Source of the DNA: Gonapodya prolifera JEL478
Lineage: Eukaryota > Monoblepharomycota > Monoblepharidomycetes > Monoblepharidales > Gonapodyaceae
Direction of reading: 5' to 3'
NCBI GenBank assembly: GCA_001574975.1
Contig: KQ965855.1
Coordinates: 65,507 to 129,506, forward strand
Length of the DNA: 64,000 nucleotides
Position numbers and translations under genes: made by a program. Below the pieces are notes generated by a model that worked only from the letters and a program-made list of their open reading frames with translations, had not been told where the DNA came from and did not search any database. Of the stretch, positions 11,523 to 23,000 are shown piece after piece. The stretch's first letter is position 1; each line of letters starts with the position of its first letter.

Positions 11523-14406
11523 ATGTCGACGGACAACCAGGAGCACGCTGCTTTGAGCGCTGATGCCAACAACTTTGTCACCTTCTCCGTGAGTTCGCGC
11601 CCGTCTGCATCCAGCCACTTCCGGACCGTTTCAACTCGGTTTACGTCGTTCCAAGCCGGAAGAGGAGAAAGCGCTGGTCAAGAAGATCGACCGGCGAATG
11701 ATTCCAATCGTGTCAATGATGTGAGTTTTCTCTTTCGCTCTCCCTTTCCGGTGCTTCGGAGGCGATGTGCCGACCCTGTCCTCCATCAACAAAAGGTACT
11801 TTCTAGCATATCTCGATCGCGTTAATCTGGGAAACGGCGAGTATTCCACCAAAAATATTCTCCACGCCTTGGGGAGGTGGCTCTGGCTCCTCGTTTTCTC
11901 CTCATTGCCTGACGATTTTCATACTTTCCTGAAAACAGCCAAAGTAGCCAACAATGAAAACAAGAGGTTCGCATCAACTCCTTCCTATATATTCTAATTC
12001 TCCCTGGATTTTGACTCTTGTCGCGGCTCCTGCTCTGGCTCTTTAGTGACACCTTGGAGGCGAGCTTGGGCCTCGACAACTTACAATACAACTGGGCTGT
12101 GGCGATCTTCTTCGTTCCTTACGTTATTTTCGAAGTCCCGAGTAACTTCATGATGAGGAGTAAGTCGTCGTCATCGGTGAAACTCGAAAGCCGGTACGGA
12201 ACTCTCGTCACCAACTCACCACCTCACCGCCTCACGTTTCGTCCACACGCACTCCGCCAGTCGCCGGTCCCAAAATCTGGCTCGCCCGTATCGTGAGTCC
12301 ACTGCCTGTGGTCCCTCTGCACCTGCGTTCCCTTTACTGACAATCCTTCTCCACTTTCGTTCCGCGCCGCAAAGATGGTGACATGGGGCATCATCGCAAC
12401 CTGCCAGGCCTTCGTGTCAAACTTCGCCGGGATCATGGCATGCCGCGCGCTGTTGGGCGCTGCCGAGGTGCGAAAGGCGATATCCTTTGAGTTTTATTTT
12501 AAATGCCTGACGGACTCTTGTTTTCTGAAAGGCTGGCCTCTTCCCGGGTGTGATCTTCTTCTTTTCGTTTTGGGTAAGTGCTGTCCCGCCCCCCCCCCCC
12601 CCCTAACCCTCGTTTGTTTTCCTTTTCCCAACTTCTCAACACGCCACTTCTGCTTCCCTCCCACCTCCCACAGTATCGGGTACGTACTGTACACAAGTTT
12701 CTCCACAAACTCTCGCAAAGTCCAACCAACTATCGTCTTTGAATGAACTACATACTCAGAAACACGAGATTTCCACCCGAGTGGTGAGCACCAACCGCAC
12801 CGCATTTTTCGTCCGTCTTTCCCACTCTGATATTCTCCCCCCTCCACCTCCCCCTTTCCAGGCGGTGCTCTTCTCATTCAACTCACTCGCGGCGGCGTTC
12901 AGCGGTCTTCTCGCCACTGGTACGTTCCCCACCACCACCAAAATTCAACTGCTGAGTCGAAAAGGCTCACAATGTACTTTCCTTGCCGGGTAGCGCTTTC
13001 GCAATTGAATGGACGTGGAGGTCTAAAGGGGTGGCAATGGATTTTGATTCTAGAAGGTGGGTGCAGACAACAATGGCGGAGGGAAGAGGTTTCCAACTGG
13101 ATGAATCGGTCTTTAGGCGCACCGTCCATCATCATTGGCGTCATCGCGTTCGTCACGCTGCCCAACTTCCCCCAAAACGTGAGGGCTTCCGCGTGCCTTG
13201 TTGCCGCCGCCAACACCTCCTGACACCAAAATCCTTCATCCCCGTCTGTTTGTGCTCCAGTCCAAGTTCTTCTTGACGCCTCGTGAGGAGGAAATCGCGA
13301 TCGGGCGTCTTCCAACCACGGCGGCGTCCGTGACTGACAAGAAATTTGATACTGTCGAGTTTTTGCATTCGTTGAGGGACCCGCTCCTTGTCCTCTTTTG
13401 TGTAAGTGGGAAAGTTGGGAAAGCTCGAAAATTGCGAGGTGCCCGCGAAACTTATCCTCTCTCCACACTCCATATGAAACAGCTTGCGTCCTTCTTCCAA
13501 GTTCTGCCCAGCTACGGAACATCCTACTTCCGTCCGTCTATTATCAGCGGACTTGGATTCACGGGCAATTTGGCGAACCTGAGTACGTTTTTGACACGAC
13601 ACTTTGTGAGCTCTTCAAGTTTTCTTATTTGACCTTTCCTTTTCTTGGACGTTGTTAGTGTCCGCCTTCCCCAGCATTTTGACGTCGATCTTTGACCAGT
13701 TCTGGGGATGGCACTCGGACAAAGTGAAGGAGCGTCCGATGCACATCCTGTTCTCGCTCAGCATGAACTTGATCGGAAGTGCGCTTCTCATTGCGGGGCA
13801 AATCAATCTCTGGGCTCCAGGACTCAGATAGTACGTCCTCCTTGTTTCTTGCTCTGATGCCCATTGACTTGATCTCACGAGGAATCGCGAAGTTTCTTCA
13901 TGTTCATCCAGGCTTTCTCACAGTCCGGTCTCGCCATCACTTACGTATACCGTGCCAACACCTTGAAAGGTAGCACCGCCCAAGCCACATCAACCGGTCT
14001 GACGATTGCTCTGGGAAACATTGGTGGCTTTGGTGAGTATTCGTTCACCTTTTGGCAGCGTCGTCGAAATGCCAAGACTCACTTCTTGACACCTTTACTA
14101 TAGTCGCTCCGTTTGCGTACCCAAACAGCTGGGGACCACTTTACATCAACGCAATATGTGAGTTCATCACACCTTTTACAAGTTCATGCTACTTTTCATT
14201 CGCACCATCTTCGCCTTTACCCAGGGATCTCATTCGCCATGACCACCGGAGCCATATTCTGCGTCGTTGCAATCTGGGCGTACGAAGTTCGCATGAAGAG
14301 AATGGATCCCCAATGGGCCAAGGAGATGGCGTCGGACTCGGAGATGAGCGCGAGGGAGGCCACAGAGGACTTGAAGACGAAGAATGAATCAGACCGCCTA
14401 GACTAG
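11523..14406 (+). CDS. Major-facilitator transporter, anion:cation symporter (allantoate/nicotinate permease-like)
   Basis: Integral membrane transporter of the fungal ACS (Dal5/Tna1-like) family, which takes up organic anions such as allantoate, nicotinate or vitamins by proton symport. The substrate cannot be told from the sequence. Exon 1 begins MSTDNQEHAALSAD. The family mark LDRVNLGN(A) follows the first helix, then FNSLAAAFSGLLA, GRGGLKGWQWILILEG, PNFPQN, PSYGTSYFRPS, the central-loop HSDKVKERP and AYPNSWGPLYINAI in the C-terminal half. It is split by many introns. Exons read: 11523-11588, 11656-11720, 11796-11836, 11939-11966, 12047-12159, 12261-12292, 12375-12467, 12532-12573, 12674-12679, 12760-12783, 12862-12919 and further exons to the stop. 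All phases read agree. One intron appears to use a GC donor (11837). It is the downstream member of a tandem pair whose upstream copy is decayed. Confidence 0.9.
11837..11938 (+). other. Candidate GC-AG intron
   Basis: The reading frame LDRVNLGN|AKVANN requires removal of a segment starting GCGAGT and ending ACAG. The paralogue at the same place has the ordinary donor GTGAGT, so the GT changed to GC in this copy while the rest of the donor consensus was kept. Confidence 0.65.
12674..12679 (+). other. 6-base micro-exon (intact transporter)
   Basis: TATCGG between CACAG and GTACGT, encoding Tyr-Arg between FFFSFW and KHEISTRV. Without it the conserved segment would lack two residues. The identical exon in the paralogue supports it. 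Confidence 0.7.
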
Positions 14407-14844
14407 AAGTAGACAGTAAGACCGCCTAGACTATTTATTGTCCATACACATAGTATTAGAAATGCACTTTGTGACCTGAATTACGACGCCAAACTTGTTT
14501 TCCCATCGTTCCGCTTTCCCATTGCTCCTTCGCCCACTAAAGTGGTATTGGCTTGACATGTATATAAAATTCAAAATTGGAAGACGTCGACATTTAGCTT
14601 TCAATGTAAGTACACTCTACGAGTGTTCGTTGTTCGTTAACGAAGAAGGGATAACGTGTTTCGAGCATAGTGATTCTCGAAACACCGAATTCTTTCTACT
14701 TCAACCATCTTTCGTCCCTGTCGGGTAGTGGTAGAAGTCTCCTGTCTGGCGACCGAGCAACGATTCAACTTGAGTCACCACAATCCCTCCACGAAAGCCC
14801 ATTAGCACAATCATTGTTTGCATCCTTTCAACTCCAACGGTGGC

Positions 14845-15010
14845 TCAGAACTATCTGGCCAGGGTAAAGGCTGGGCGAAGAAAACTCACACTGCAAAGGA
14901 CGCATTTGGGAAAGTGTTGATGGAGCTAGGAGAACGAGTATTGTCCAGTTCCCAATTGGCTCCACCCAAAAGGAAAGAGCAAAACAGTCGGAGCCACTGA
15001 TAAGCAGCGT
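14845..15010 (+). repeat. Dispersed repeat, partial copy 1
   Basis: Shares an ordered series of blocks with the 18.5-20 kb copy: GGCCAGGGT, CACACTGCA, TGATGGAGC, GGCTC and a nearly identical stretch ending CCACTGATAAGCAGC. It is diverged but clearly homologous by eye. Confidence 0.75.
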
Positions 15011-15398
15011 GAGTCCGAGGGTGTGTCTGAGAACGAGAATGAGAGTAGCCATCCCTTCGGCCGACTGCTGCCACTCTGTCCCTTGGTCCTCATTTTTTTC
15101 AATCACCATCATCTATCTGACCAAGACCAAGACTGGATATTAAGACGCGATGCAAAAGGGAATGGAGCAAACCCGGCCGATGGAGTGAGAATATATTGTA
15201 AAGTTCCGACGGGGCTTCACCAAAAGATGTCATCCCGCAACTTTCACGTTTATACACATCCCGTCTCTGTCGCATGCGCTTCGAAAACAACGCGGCTTCA
15301 TTATTCGGCTAATACTTTATATGTCTCCGAAAATGTTGTTTCCGAATCAAGCGAGAAAACAAAACAGAAAAGCAACCCAATGGTGACGTGTGCACTCC

Positions 15399-15549
15399 CA
15401 TGTCTCGCACTCTCTTCTCCACACTCGCTCTCACTGCGTCTGCCCTCCTTCTTCTGTCGTCTGTCAACGCGGATGTCGCCACCAAGTTGGCTTGCTTGAT
15501 GTACGACGCACGCGCGAGTGCTGGACTGTCACCAATTAGGACTGCAGGT
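15399..15549 (+). pseudogene. First exon of a small secreted CAP-like protein, possibly a fragment
   Basis: An ATG followed by a clear signal peptide (SRTLFSTLALTASALLLLSS, cleavage after VNA) and then KLACLMYDARASAGLSPIRT. The ARASAGLSP segment matches the conserved start of CAP/SCP (cysteine-rich secretory, PR-1) domains, which open with an asparagine- or aspartate-containing helix followed by RA.AGL.PL. The frame closes soon after a possible donor at about 15549, and I find no exon carrying the rest of the domain downstream. It is therefore either a truncated gene or one whose remaining exons I cannot read. Weaker, decayed equivalents of the same start occur in the repeat copies at about 19939 and, inverted, at 49.95 kb. 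Confidence 0.45.
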
Positions 15550-16159
15550 TGAGTCGTCCTCCTGTGTTTGTCTCCTGCGAACAACGTGTGTCATACCACG
15601 GTTCGCGAACCTTTGTGAAGCACTGCCAAACCATGTTCCGACACTCAATCCTTCCTAACTTTACTGCAGCTGCCCCCTAGAGAGCCGGTGTTGGGCGTAG
15701 ACTTAGATATTGAAAGGGTACTTCCATAAATTGGGTCTGGTCCAAGCAAACGGCGTTGAGATCTCAGCCGAACCAGGGTGGAGCAAAGACCTCACAAGTC
15801 AACATTTAGATGCCAGCTGCGATAAGGTCAGGTTGGAAACTAGTTACATTCAGCAGACGTTGCTCCGCTGGATATTTTCTCTCCCAAATTTATTGAAAAG
15901 CACAACACACTCGCCGTTACGTATCTTGTCCACACTAAAAAGTGGATAAGAAATGTACCATGACGTGATAGCCATGACGACGGTTGCTCTCTGATAAGTT
16001 GGCGAGGGGTGAAAAAGGGAGGAAAATGAAAAGCCAATCGTCAGCATTTCTGGGATTACAGCTAAAACCGTACGCAGTCGGAGTGCCCGTGGGAGCACGG
16101 GCTGCTTAACATTACCCACAAGACTTCGGCAAATCGTGGGTTGTGCCCTGCATGATTGA

Positions 16160-17220
16160 GATTTGAGACCGACTCAAAACAAGGAACGAGCTCAAATCAA
16201 AGCCACACCACTGGCGGGGGCCGTTCAAAGAATCTTTGAACCTTCTGATGCGCCCTCGCTAAGAGTGAAATGATGGAATTGGTCATCCAGATAACGCGTG
16301 ACTTTTATTTTACAACCGGTGGGTGAGTGAGCAATCAGTCAAGATCGACACACCTTCCACACATAGTCGACTCCAAAAGGCAAGATCATAATCCATAGCA
16401 TTTGCCATTGATAATTGAGCACTTCTACTCCGAAGTGCTGAAGAAATGGGTAGCGGCAAAGCTGACGTCACCCGCTGCACAAAGACACTTCTAAATACCA
16501 TCAAGAAATTGCCATGATATATTGTTCACGAGGTTAGAAACGTATCAGTTTTTGTGTGAGCACTATGAGTCCATATCGTCAACAAGCCAGGAATGTCCTG
16601 CTGACTCTGACTCCAAAAGTTGCAAATAATTCAACAAAGAGCCGCGATTGCTCCGTCATATTCTCTAAGGGACAATTCAATGAAGTTGTAACGGGGTGGT
16701 GAGGTTGACGTCACCTGCAAGACAGTGTCACCGACATTGGGCTGCTCCATCACTGCTGGACTACTCTCTTGCTCTTGTGACAGCTATCAGGAAAATGTCA
16801 ACAGTGTCTGCTTCTGGCCAGGGTTAGGGTGGGAGAAAGATACCATGTAGAGATGAAATCGAATCCTCTTGATGGAGCGAAGAGGAGAATCATTGTCAAG
16901 TTTCAACACGCTCGCCTTCACCCAAAATAGTCAGAGTCACCAAGAAGCAACGCAATTCTCGTGTTAAAGAAGGGAAAACCATCATGAATGGGGAAACAAT
17001 TTGGAAGTACGGAAGTGAAGGTTGGCGTTTCTCATGGAGAGACAGAGAAACAACAGCTCCCAAAACTCTCATGATAGCACCAATAACTCTCCTCCAAGCT
17101 TGCTGCCAATAAAGCATTAAAAATGCCAGGGTGGCTTTTGATTCAAGGGTTCCAATTTCTTTGGGATGAGTTGCAGAGAAATGTGGATTACTCCATGATG
17201 ACGTGTTCGCAATGTGGAAG
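16160..17220 (+). repeat. Dispersed repeat, copy 2
   Basis: Aligns in order with 18440-19380: CAAGGAAC..G.TCAAAT, AAGCTGACGTCACC, GACTCCAAAA, GGTTGACGTCACCTGC, GCCAGGGTTA, TGATGGAGCGA, CTTTTGGGATGAGT/TTTGGGATGAGT and AAATGTGGA. The offset between the two copies is about 2.1 kb. Confidence 0.75.
16463..16470. promoter_or_regulatory. TGACGTCA palindrome (CRE-like), repeat copy 2
   Basis: Exact consensus of the CREB/ATF bZIP site, in the context AAAGCTGACGTCACC. Further exact copies in the repeat family lie at 16706, 17643, 18543, 18806 and 50623. Occupancy is unknown. Confidence 0.5.
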
Positions 17221-17479
17221 GGTGTTGAAGAGATCAGACCGTCGCAACAACGGTTGAGAGCACCACAAATGTTCCGCATGCTGGTGCAATCAAGTTTGTC
17301 CAGTCTTCAAGAGAGCAGGAGAGATGTACGAATGGGAAGGCCAATCAATGACACATGCCAAGTGAGCGAGACGAAACTTCAAGAGGCTGATGTTGCTTGC
17401 TGCACGGCATTATGTCAAAATGCTATCGGCAGGAATGCCATGTTGTATTGGTCACAAAGTCAGATCACATTGCCCAGTA

Positions 17480-17665
17480 GAACCAAGAATCTGAACCATT
17501 ATGAGTCCGCATTAACAACAGGACAGGAACGTCCTGCTGGTTATGACTCCAAAAAGCTACAAGCATTCTTGCTGAAGAAGCACGATTGTCAGTAACTATC
17601 TTTGGGGGACAATACAGTGAAGGCATAACAAGGGTGGGAGGTTGACGTCACCGGCCCAACCCTGG
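17480..17665 (+). repeat. Dispersed repeat, partial copy 3
   Basis: Contains ATGAGTCC...AACGTCCTGCTG, GACTCCAAAAAGCT, GACAATACAGTGAAGG and AGGTTGACGTCACC, matching copies 2 and 4 in order. Only the central part is present. Confidence 0.7.
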
Positions 17666-18439
17666 AGGCATCCTCATGGACATAGCAAGAGAAATGTACA
17701 CATCCAAAATGATGATGACAGCAAAGTCTATCTGCGCGCAAAGAAAATATTAAATGGAGGCTTTTGCTGCTCTCACAGAAGTGCCGATGGGAGAAGGTGT
17801 ACAAAGTGGAACGTAGTGTCACATTATCAGCAACACCATGGTAGTCGGCCTACCTGTCAGAGCCTGCAAAGCAGCGAAGAGGCTTTGAAAGCAACACATT
17901 CATACAACTTTGTCGTGCTGGAGGCAGATGCTCCCGAGAATGGGATCAAGATAGTGTTTCGAGACAGCAGGGCATTGTTGGGTGTGGAATACTTTCAGAG
18001 AGATACAGTCCGCTGAGACCGCTTGATTTGTAAAAAGATCTTTACAATCAGTCTTACGTACAGGTTAAAACCGCTATTTCAATCACATTGCCACTTATAA
18101 ATAAAAGTCAAGGTTCAACAAGTGAATTTTTTGAACGCAAGCAAAGGATAGTGGAGGTGGAGGTGCCAAATCATCTCCAAATGTATATACTCGTAATTGT
18201 TTGGTGAAACAAGTGGCTCTGCTGTTTCAGATAACAACAAACATGTCTACTTTGGTGATGTAATACAGCATCTGATCTGGCAAGCAAACACGATCAACAT
18301 TCAATGGCAATAAAATTCCATCTGCTAAATACACTTTATCCCTTGAGTGAGGCCCACTCCTGAGACTACAGTGTCAAAAAAGCACTTTGCCCCAATAGCT
18401 GATGCAACAAACAGTGCAAGCATACGTGTGTTTCGCCTT

Positions 18440-20010
18440 TTTGCTTTAAACCAACTCCAAAATCAAGGAACAAGTCAAATGAAAGGTACCATCTACAGGT
18501 AAAACGTCACACTGAAACGCAAAAGGAATACTGGGACAAAGCTGACGTCACCTGTTGCTTGGTGACCCTTCCAAATACTTTACGCTACAGGGATTGGAAT
18601 GTACGGTAGGTTACAAAAGGGAGAACATATTGCCTTCAGATATTGAGAGCACCTTGAGTATACATCATCAAAGGACGGGACTGCCATGTTCGATCTGACT
18701 CCAAAAAACTGCATTCAATCATTGTCAAAAATTGCTTTTGTTCTGCTGTGCTTTTTCTGAGACAATGTTAGCACGACAGTAATATAGTGAAAGATGTGGT
18801 GAAGCTGACGTCACCTGCCCGACACCAAGTCAATGAAAGGAAGCTCAAATGTGATTGGAGCGTTCTCCCCCACGCACTACAATGGTCCTGAAATTGATCG
18901 ACTGTATCTCTCTGTAATATATGTCAGGCAAGAAACTAGTCGACCCAAATATATACACCAAAGGCACGACATTTTGAGAAAGCTGTCCGGCCAGGGTTAA
19001 CGTTGCGGGTAAAATCACACTGCAGCGAGCAACACGAAGGACGGCTGATGGAGCGAGGAGAGCGAGTAATGTCGAGTTCCCCCCTGGCTCAACCCCAAAA
19101 AGAACAAAGCAGTCGGAGCCACTGATAAGCAGCCCACTCCTCGCGATAGAGCACACAATCACATTATGAAATGGGGCCAAAGATGGTAACCAGGAAGTGG
19201 AGCTCGTCGCTTCTCGGGGACAAAGCGAGAGAAACGCAAGCTCCAAAAATCACGACACACCACCGACACCTCTCCCGACCCAGCTTGCAGCCGTAAAAAC
19301 ATTATCGTAGAAGCGCGCGTGGCTATTCTATCAAGAATTTGGTCTCTTTTGGGATGAGTCGTAGCAAAATGTGGAGTTAGACTTGCTTTTGCAAAAAGTG
19401 ATTCGAGACTGCGCTGAGTAGCTCACGCCGTCACAAGGACGGTGGGTTAGCACTCCAAAGTGGTGCACGTCTGACTGCAATCAAGTGCGTGCGGTCTGCC
19501 GGTCAGAAAGATATTTCCAAAATCACTCGGCCCGACATGTGTATTCGAGTGACGTGATCATTTCCCAGAGAAAATGGTCTCCGTGAAAGTGGTTCTGTAT
19601 GTGAACGGTTTTGGGGGGATGCAACAGGTTGGACCGCCCGGTCATCTGCGGCGAATGTCATGCGGCCAGCTCTTCAAGCCCAAAACTGTCACCACACGTG
19701 CGACTCACACCACGTCGCTTGGGTCAATTGGCTTCTATTTTGTCCTCATGCAATGTAACTGCCGAATTGGGACAATAACAGAAACGATGACGTGCGCCTC
19801 CCTAATGCGCGGCAGGTCCCTCTGAAGTCTGCAACGCCACGTCTGCCGCAGTACTCGCCGCCTTGCACCCCACACGACCGCACTTTTTTCCTTCCCATAA
19901 CAGCCACAGCTCTGCGCATGCCGTTGCCCTTGCGCTCACATGTCTCCCGCGCTCCTGTTCTCCCTCCCCCTCGCCGCGTCGCCCCTCCTGCAGTGCGGTG
20001 CAATGAGTCT
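18440..20010 (+). repeat. Dispersed repeat, copy 4 (longest)
   Basis: The longest direct copy, about 1.5 kb. It carries two TGACGTCA palindromes (18543-18550 and 18806-18813), the GGCCAGGGTTA block and, near its end, CGCAGTACTCGCCGCCTTGCA and an ATGTCTC start resembling the CAP-like exon of copy 1. It matches the inverted copy at 49.9-51.0 kb over most of its length. I see no transposase, terminal inverted repeats or poly-A tail, so the class is unknown. It abuts the end of the proteasome-activator gene. Confidence 0.75.
18806..18813. promoter_or_regulatory. TGACGTCA palindrome (CRE-like), repeat copy 4
   Basis: Exact bZIP palindrome at a place conserved between copies 2, 3, 4 and the inverted copy 5, although surrounding sequence has drifted. 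Confidence 0.5.
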
Positions 20011-20057
20011 ATTTACACGAATTTTATTTCTTTCTACAGTGGCTCTAGAGTAGTGCC

Positions 20058-20062
20058 TCATG
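20058..20062 (-). other. 5-base terminal exon completing the YYA C-terminus
   Basis: The frame ends TAC TAC G before a GTGAGC donor. After an acceptor CCAG the bases CATGA supply the rest of an Ala codon and a TGA stop. Reading through the donor instead would add ERRPRLRLR and destroy the free C-terminal motif. Confidence 0.7.
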
Positions 20063-23000
20063 CTGGTTGGGGATATTATCACATCACGTTAGTGACATCA
20101 TTTTTATCGAAGCCTCAAACGCGGCCGACGCTCACCGTAGTAGTTCTCCCCGACAAAGAAATCCGACAACACGTCCAGCTGTTCCGGTGTAAACCTATAG
20201 GACAAAAAGTTAATCGTTATTCTCCGATCGAGAGTCGAACACAGTCCTTACTTCTCAACATCTTCGTGCCACGTGTCATGGTGCTGAAGAAGGCACAGTT
20301 TTAACGTTCAGACAATAAAACAGCTTAGAGTCACATACCGTTCGCTTGAAGTTGGAGAGGGCCTTTTTGGACGTGGGCCCGATAGGCGCTGGGTCTACGG
20401 CAATAAGCATAGATCAACATCATTTCATCGAAACTCCGAAATTCCGAACCGATAAAGTTCCGAATCGACGTACCTCCTATGGTGTTCGCAAGTTTAACAA
20501 GAATGTCCGGAACAAAGTCAGGCACTCCGTATGGGAAAGCCTGAACAATTGCCGACAAGCCAAGAACAGCCGAGTGTCGTAACACAAGTGCAGCCGGAGA
20601 TATGGTCGATTTAGACCCTTTCCCTTTCGTCGTGCTGAGTGTGGTAGCGAAAGTACACTCAAATGCAGAGACGGTCGAGACGGAGGAGAGACGGAGCATT
20701 CCAGACAGCGTCACTGAAGCCAGTCTGGTTGGACAAAACCGTTACAATGTAACTCTTCCAACGCTCAAACCTATCGTCAAACCACAACTCACTGTCGTAC
20801 TTCAAGCTGGGAATCTGTCAGAAGCGCTGAAACAGCCTGAAGAGTATTCCGCTTTTGCTCCTCCGTCAAAAGGAAGAGATTCTGGAAGAAAACGACTTGA
20901 AGCAGAGGCAGAGTCCTTGAGCGCACATGCCACGACTCCGAAGAGGAGATTTGGTTAATGAGGAAGGCCAACACGTCCGTGACGAGCCATGGCGGTTGCG
21001 GTAGCCGCCCAAAACTGGAAAGAGTCACAGTTGCAAGTATTTGGAGATCTTGATCGTCAAAGTCCTGCGCCAGGAACAACTGTGGAAGCATTTCGGAGAC
21101 ATAAGGGTATGTCCCGGCAACTCGCATTCCGACCAAACTTTGAAGCTGCCAGTTCAACACTTTTCAGGGTTCGGTGTAGTTGAGTAAGAACGAAGTGGTA
21201 TCGGATACACGAACGATCAATATGTTCTCACCAGTTTTAGCAGCGTTCCCATAATCAGTCGGACCAACATGTCCCTTTGATCGTTGTCCAAGAGCAGTTG
21301 TCCGCCATCCATCCAGCTGAGCAAGCAAGTTTTTCACAATCTGAGCCACATCAGAGTCGACGATGGGGCCAGAATTGGTTTCTCGCAGGTTTCGCTTCAG
21401 CAACAAAACCGGTGACGGCTCCGAGACCGACCATCGAAGCTGAAGGAGCTCATTCATGACCGTGCCAAGTGCATCTCGAACTTGCTTGTAAGGGTGGGCG
21501 ACTGCTGACACGATAGACTGAATGGCTGGCAGCGATATCTCTCGCAAACGCCAATTGACTGTGTTGAGAACAGTTTTCAGAATGTAGAGCTTTTTGGACT
21601 CCGTGAAGAAGGATTGGCTGTTGGCATCGAGGCGCCAACTGAGAACAAAGTTTAGGATGGGTTGAACACGTTTGGGATCGCGGTTATTCTGTCAAGATGC
21701 AGCGGTGTTAGCTTTGCTATTGCACTCCTTGAAAACAGTGATACATACGAGCACATAGCGCAAGAAAGAGTCCCAATAGATCGTAGACTCCACCGTGCAG
21801 TTTTGGAGCGTCTGTTGTACCAGAGCTTTGACGATCAAAAGAGTCAAACCAAAATCAATGTTGCAGAGGATTGCAATATGACTTACGCCCGACCCAGGAC
21901 CACATCGCGTCCAGAGAATGTGACGACCAGTGTTTCGATCCTCGCACCAAACCACCAAGCATTTCTGCAGCCGCCCGCTGTTTGTTCTTGTCCTGATAAT
22001 TTGCCGCAAATTCTGCGATTGTCGGTCGTACAGCGCCGACAAAGCGGTCCTCGAAAATTTCAAAGGTCGACTTGAAAAATTTAGCTGTACTGACATTGAA
22101 ACCAGCCGCGACGGCAAATCCGTCACGCCCGGTAACTTCTTGAGAAATAAACGAGGCGAATTTGGTCCAAAAGGAGGAGTCGGCAAATGCGGTGGCTAGA
22201 TACTCCAGAGAATCATTTGAAGATGGATCAAAGTACGGCCATGCCGGTGGCGGCGACACGTCTGAGTATTTGTACACCTTCAGTGCGCGGGGCCAACAGT
22301 ACCATCCACTTCGAGTTTTATCAGAAAAGTAGCTGCTCATATCATAATGATAAGCTGCGTCAACAAGAGCAGAAAACCATGAGATCACCAACATACCTCG
22401 AAGTTCGAGACTTCTCGGAGCTCAAGTAGCTTGCAGTCCAGTCGGAACTTTGAAGTTCAATACTACCGATTTCGGTAGTAACCTCACGTGAAATACTGAA
22501 TCCGTTCTCCTCAATCTCGGATCGTTTCTTGAGGAGGTAGAGGATCCTCGTCATTGCAGGCAAGGATGCGCCGCGTATAGCCTCCACTTCGCTTGTCACT
22601 CCCTCAAAGCACAACTTTACGGCGTTCAATTGAAGGGGACTGTCATCCCGGAACTGAAGCTCCAGAAACGCAACAGCCATGCTATGGAATCGCCAATGAA
22701 GCTGAGGATCCCGAATATTCTGAATCAATTCGTTACCCTAACAACCACACAGTGAGATCAATAGCCACGTCAAGTCAAAACCTGATAGAATTCTCACCAG
22801 TTCTGTCACAGCACGAAGGTTGCGATTCTCCTTCTCCACAACTTTGTTTGAGGCGATGGTCACAGTGGGTGCTACATCTGTACTCGCAAGCGCCCGTACT
22901 TTCTTGATTGTATTTTCCGAGAGAACAGGTATTCGGATCGAGAGATCGCTTGTCTCGACTGTAAATTCGACGAAGACTTTGCGAATCAGATCTGCGTGGA

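Larger units (their letters stand above)
14407..20057. other. Gene-poor, repeat-built region
   Basis: About 5.6 kb without any convincing complete gene. It is made largely of diverged copies of one dispersed repeat (entries at 14845, 16160, 17480 and 18440) plus the first exon of a CAP-like secreted protein. Frames such as the one at 17642-18016 lack an ATG and resemble nothing. Confidence 0.6.

Noticed and set aside
14845-20010. The dispersed repeat as an LTR retroelement
   Set aside because: No gag, protease, reverse transcriptase or integrase part and no paired long terminal repeats were seen between copies. The direct copies differ in extent and spacing.
20103-20135. Proteasome activator ending in a basic nonapeptide by read-through of the last donor
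   Set aside because: The GTGAGC donor and CCAG acceptor yield the YYA terminus expected for Blm10, which is far more likely than a family-atypical tail.
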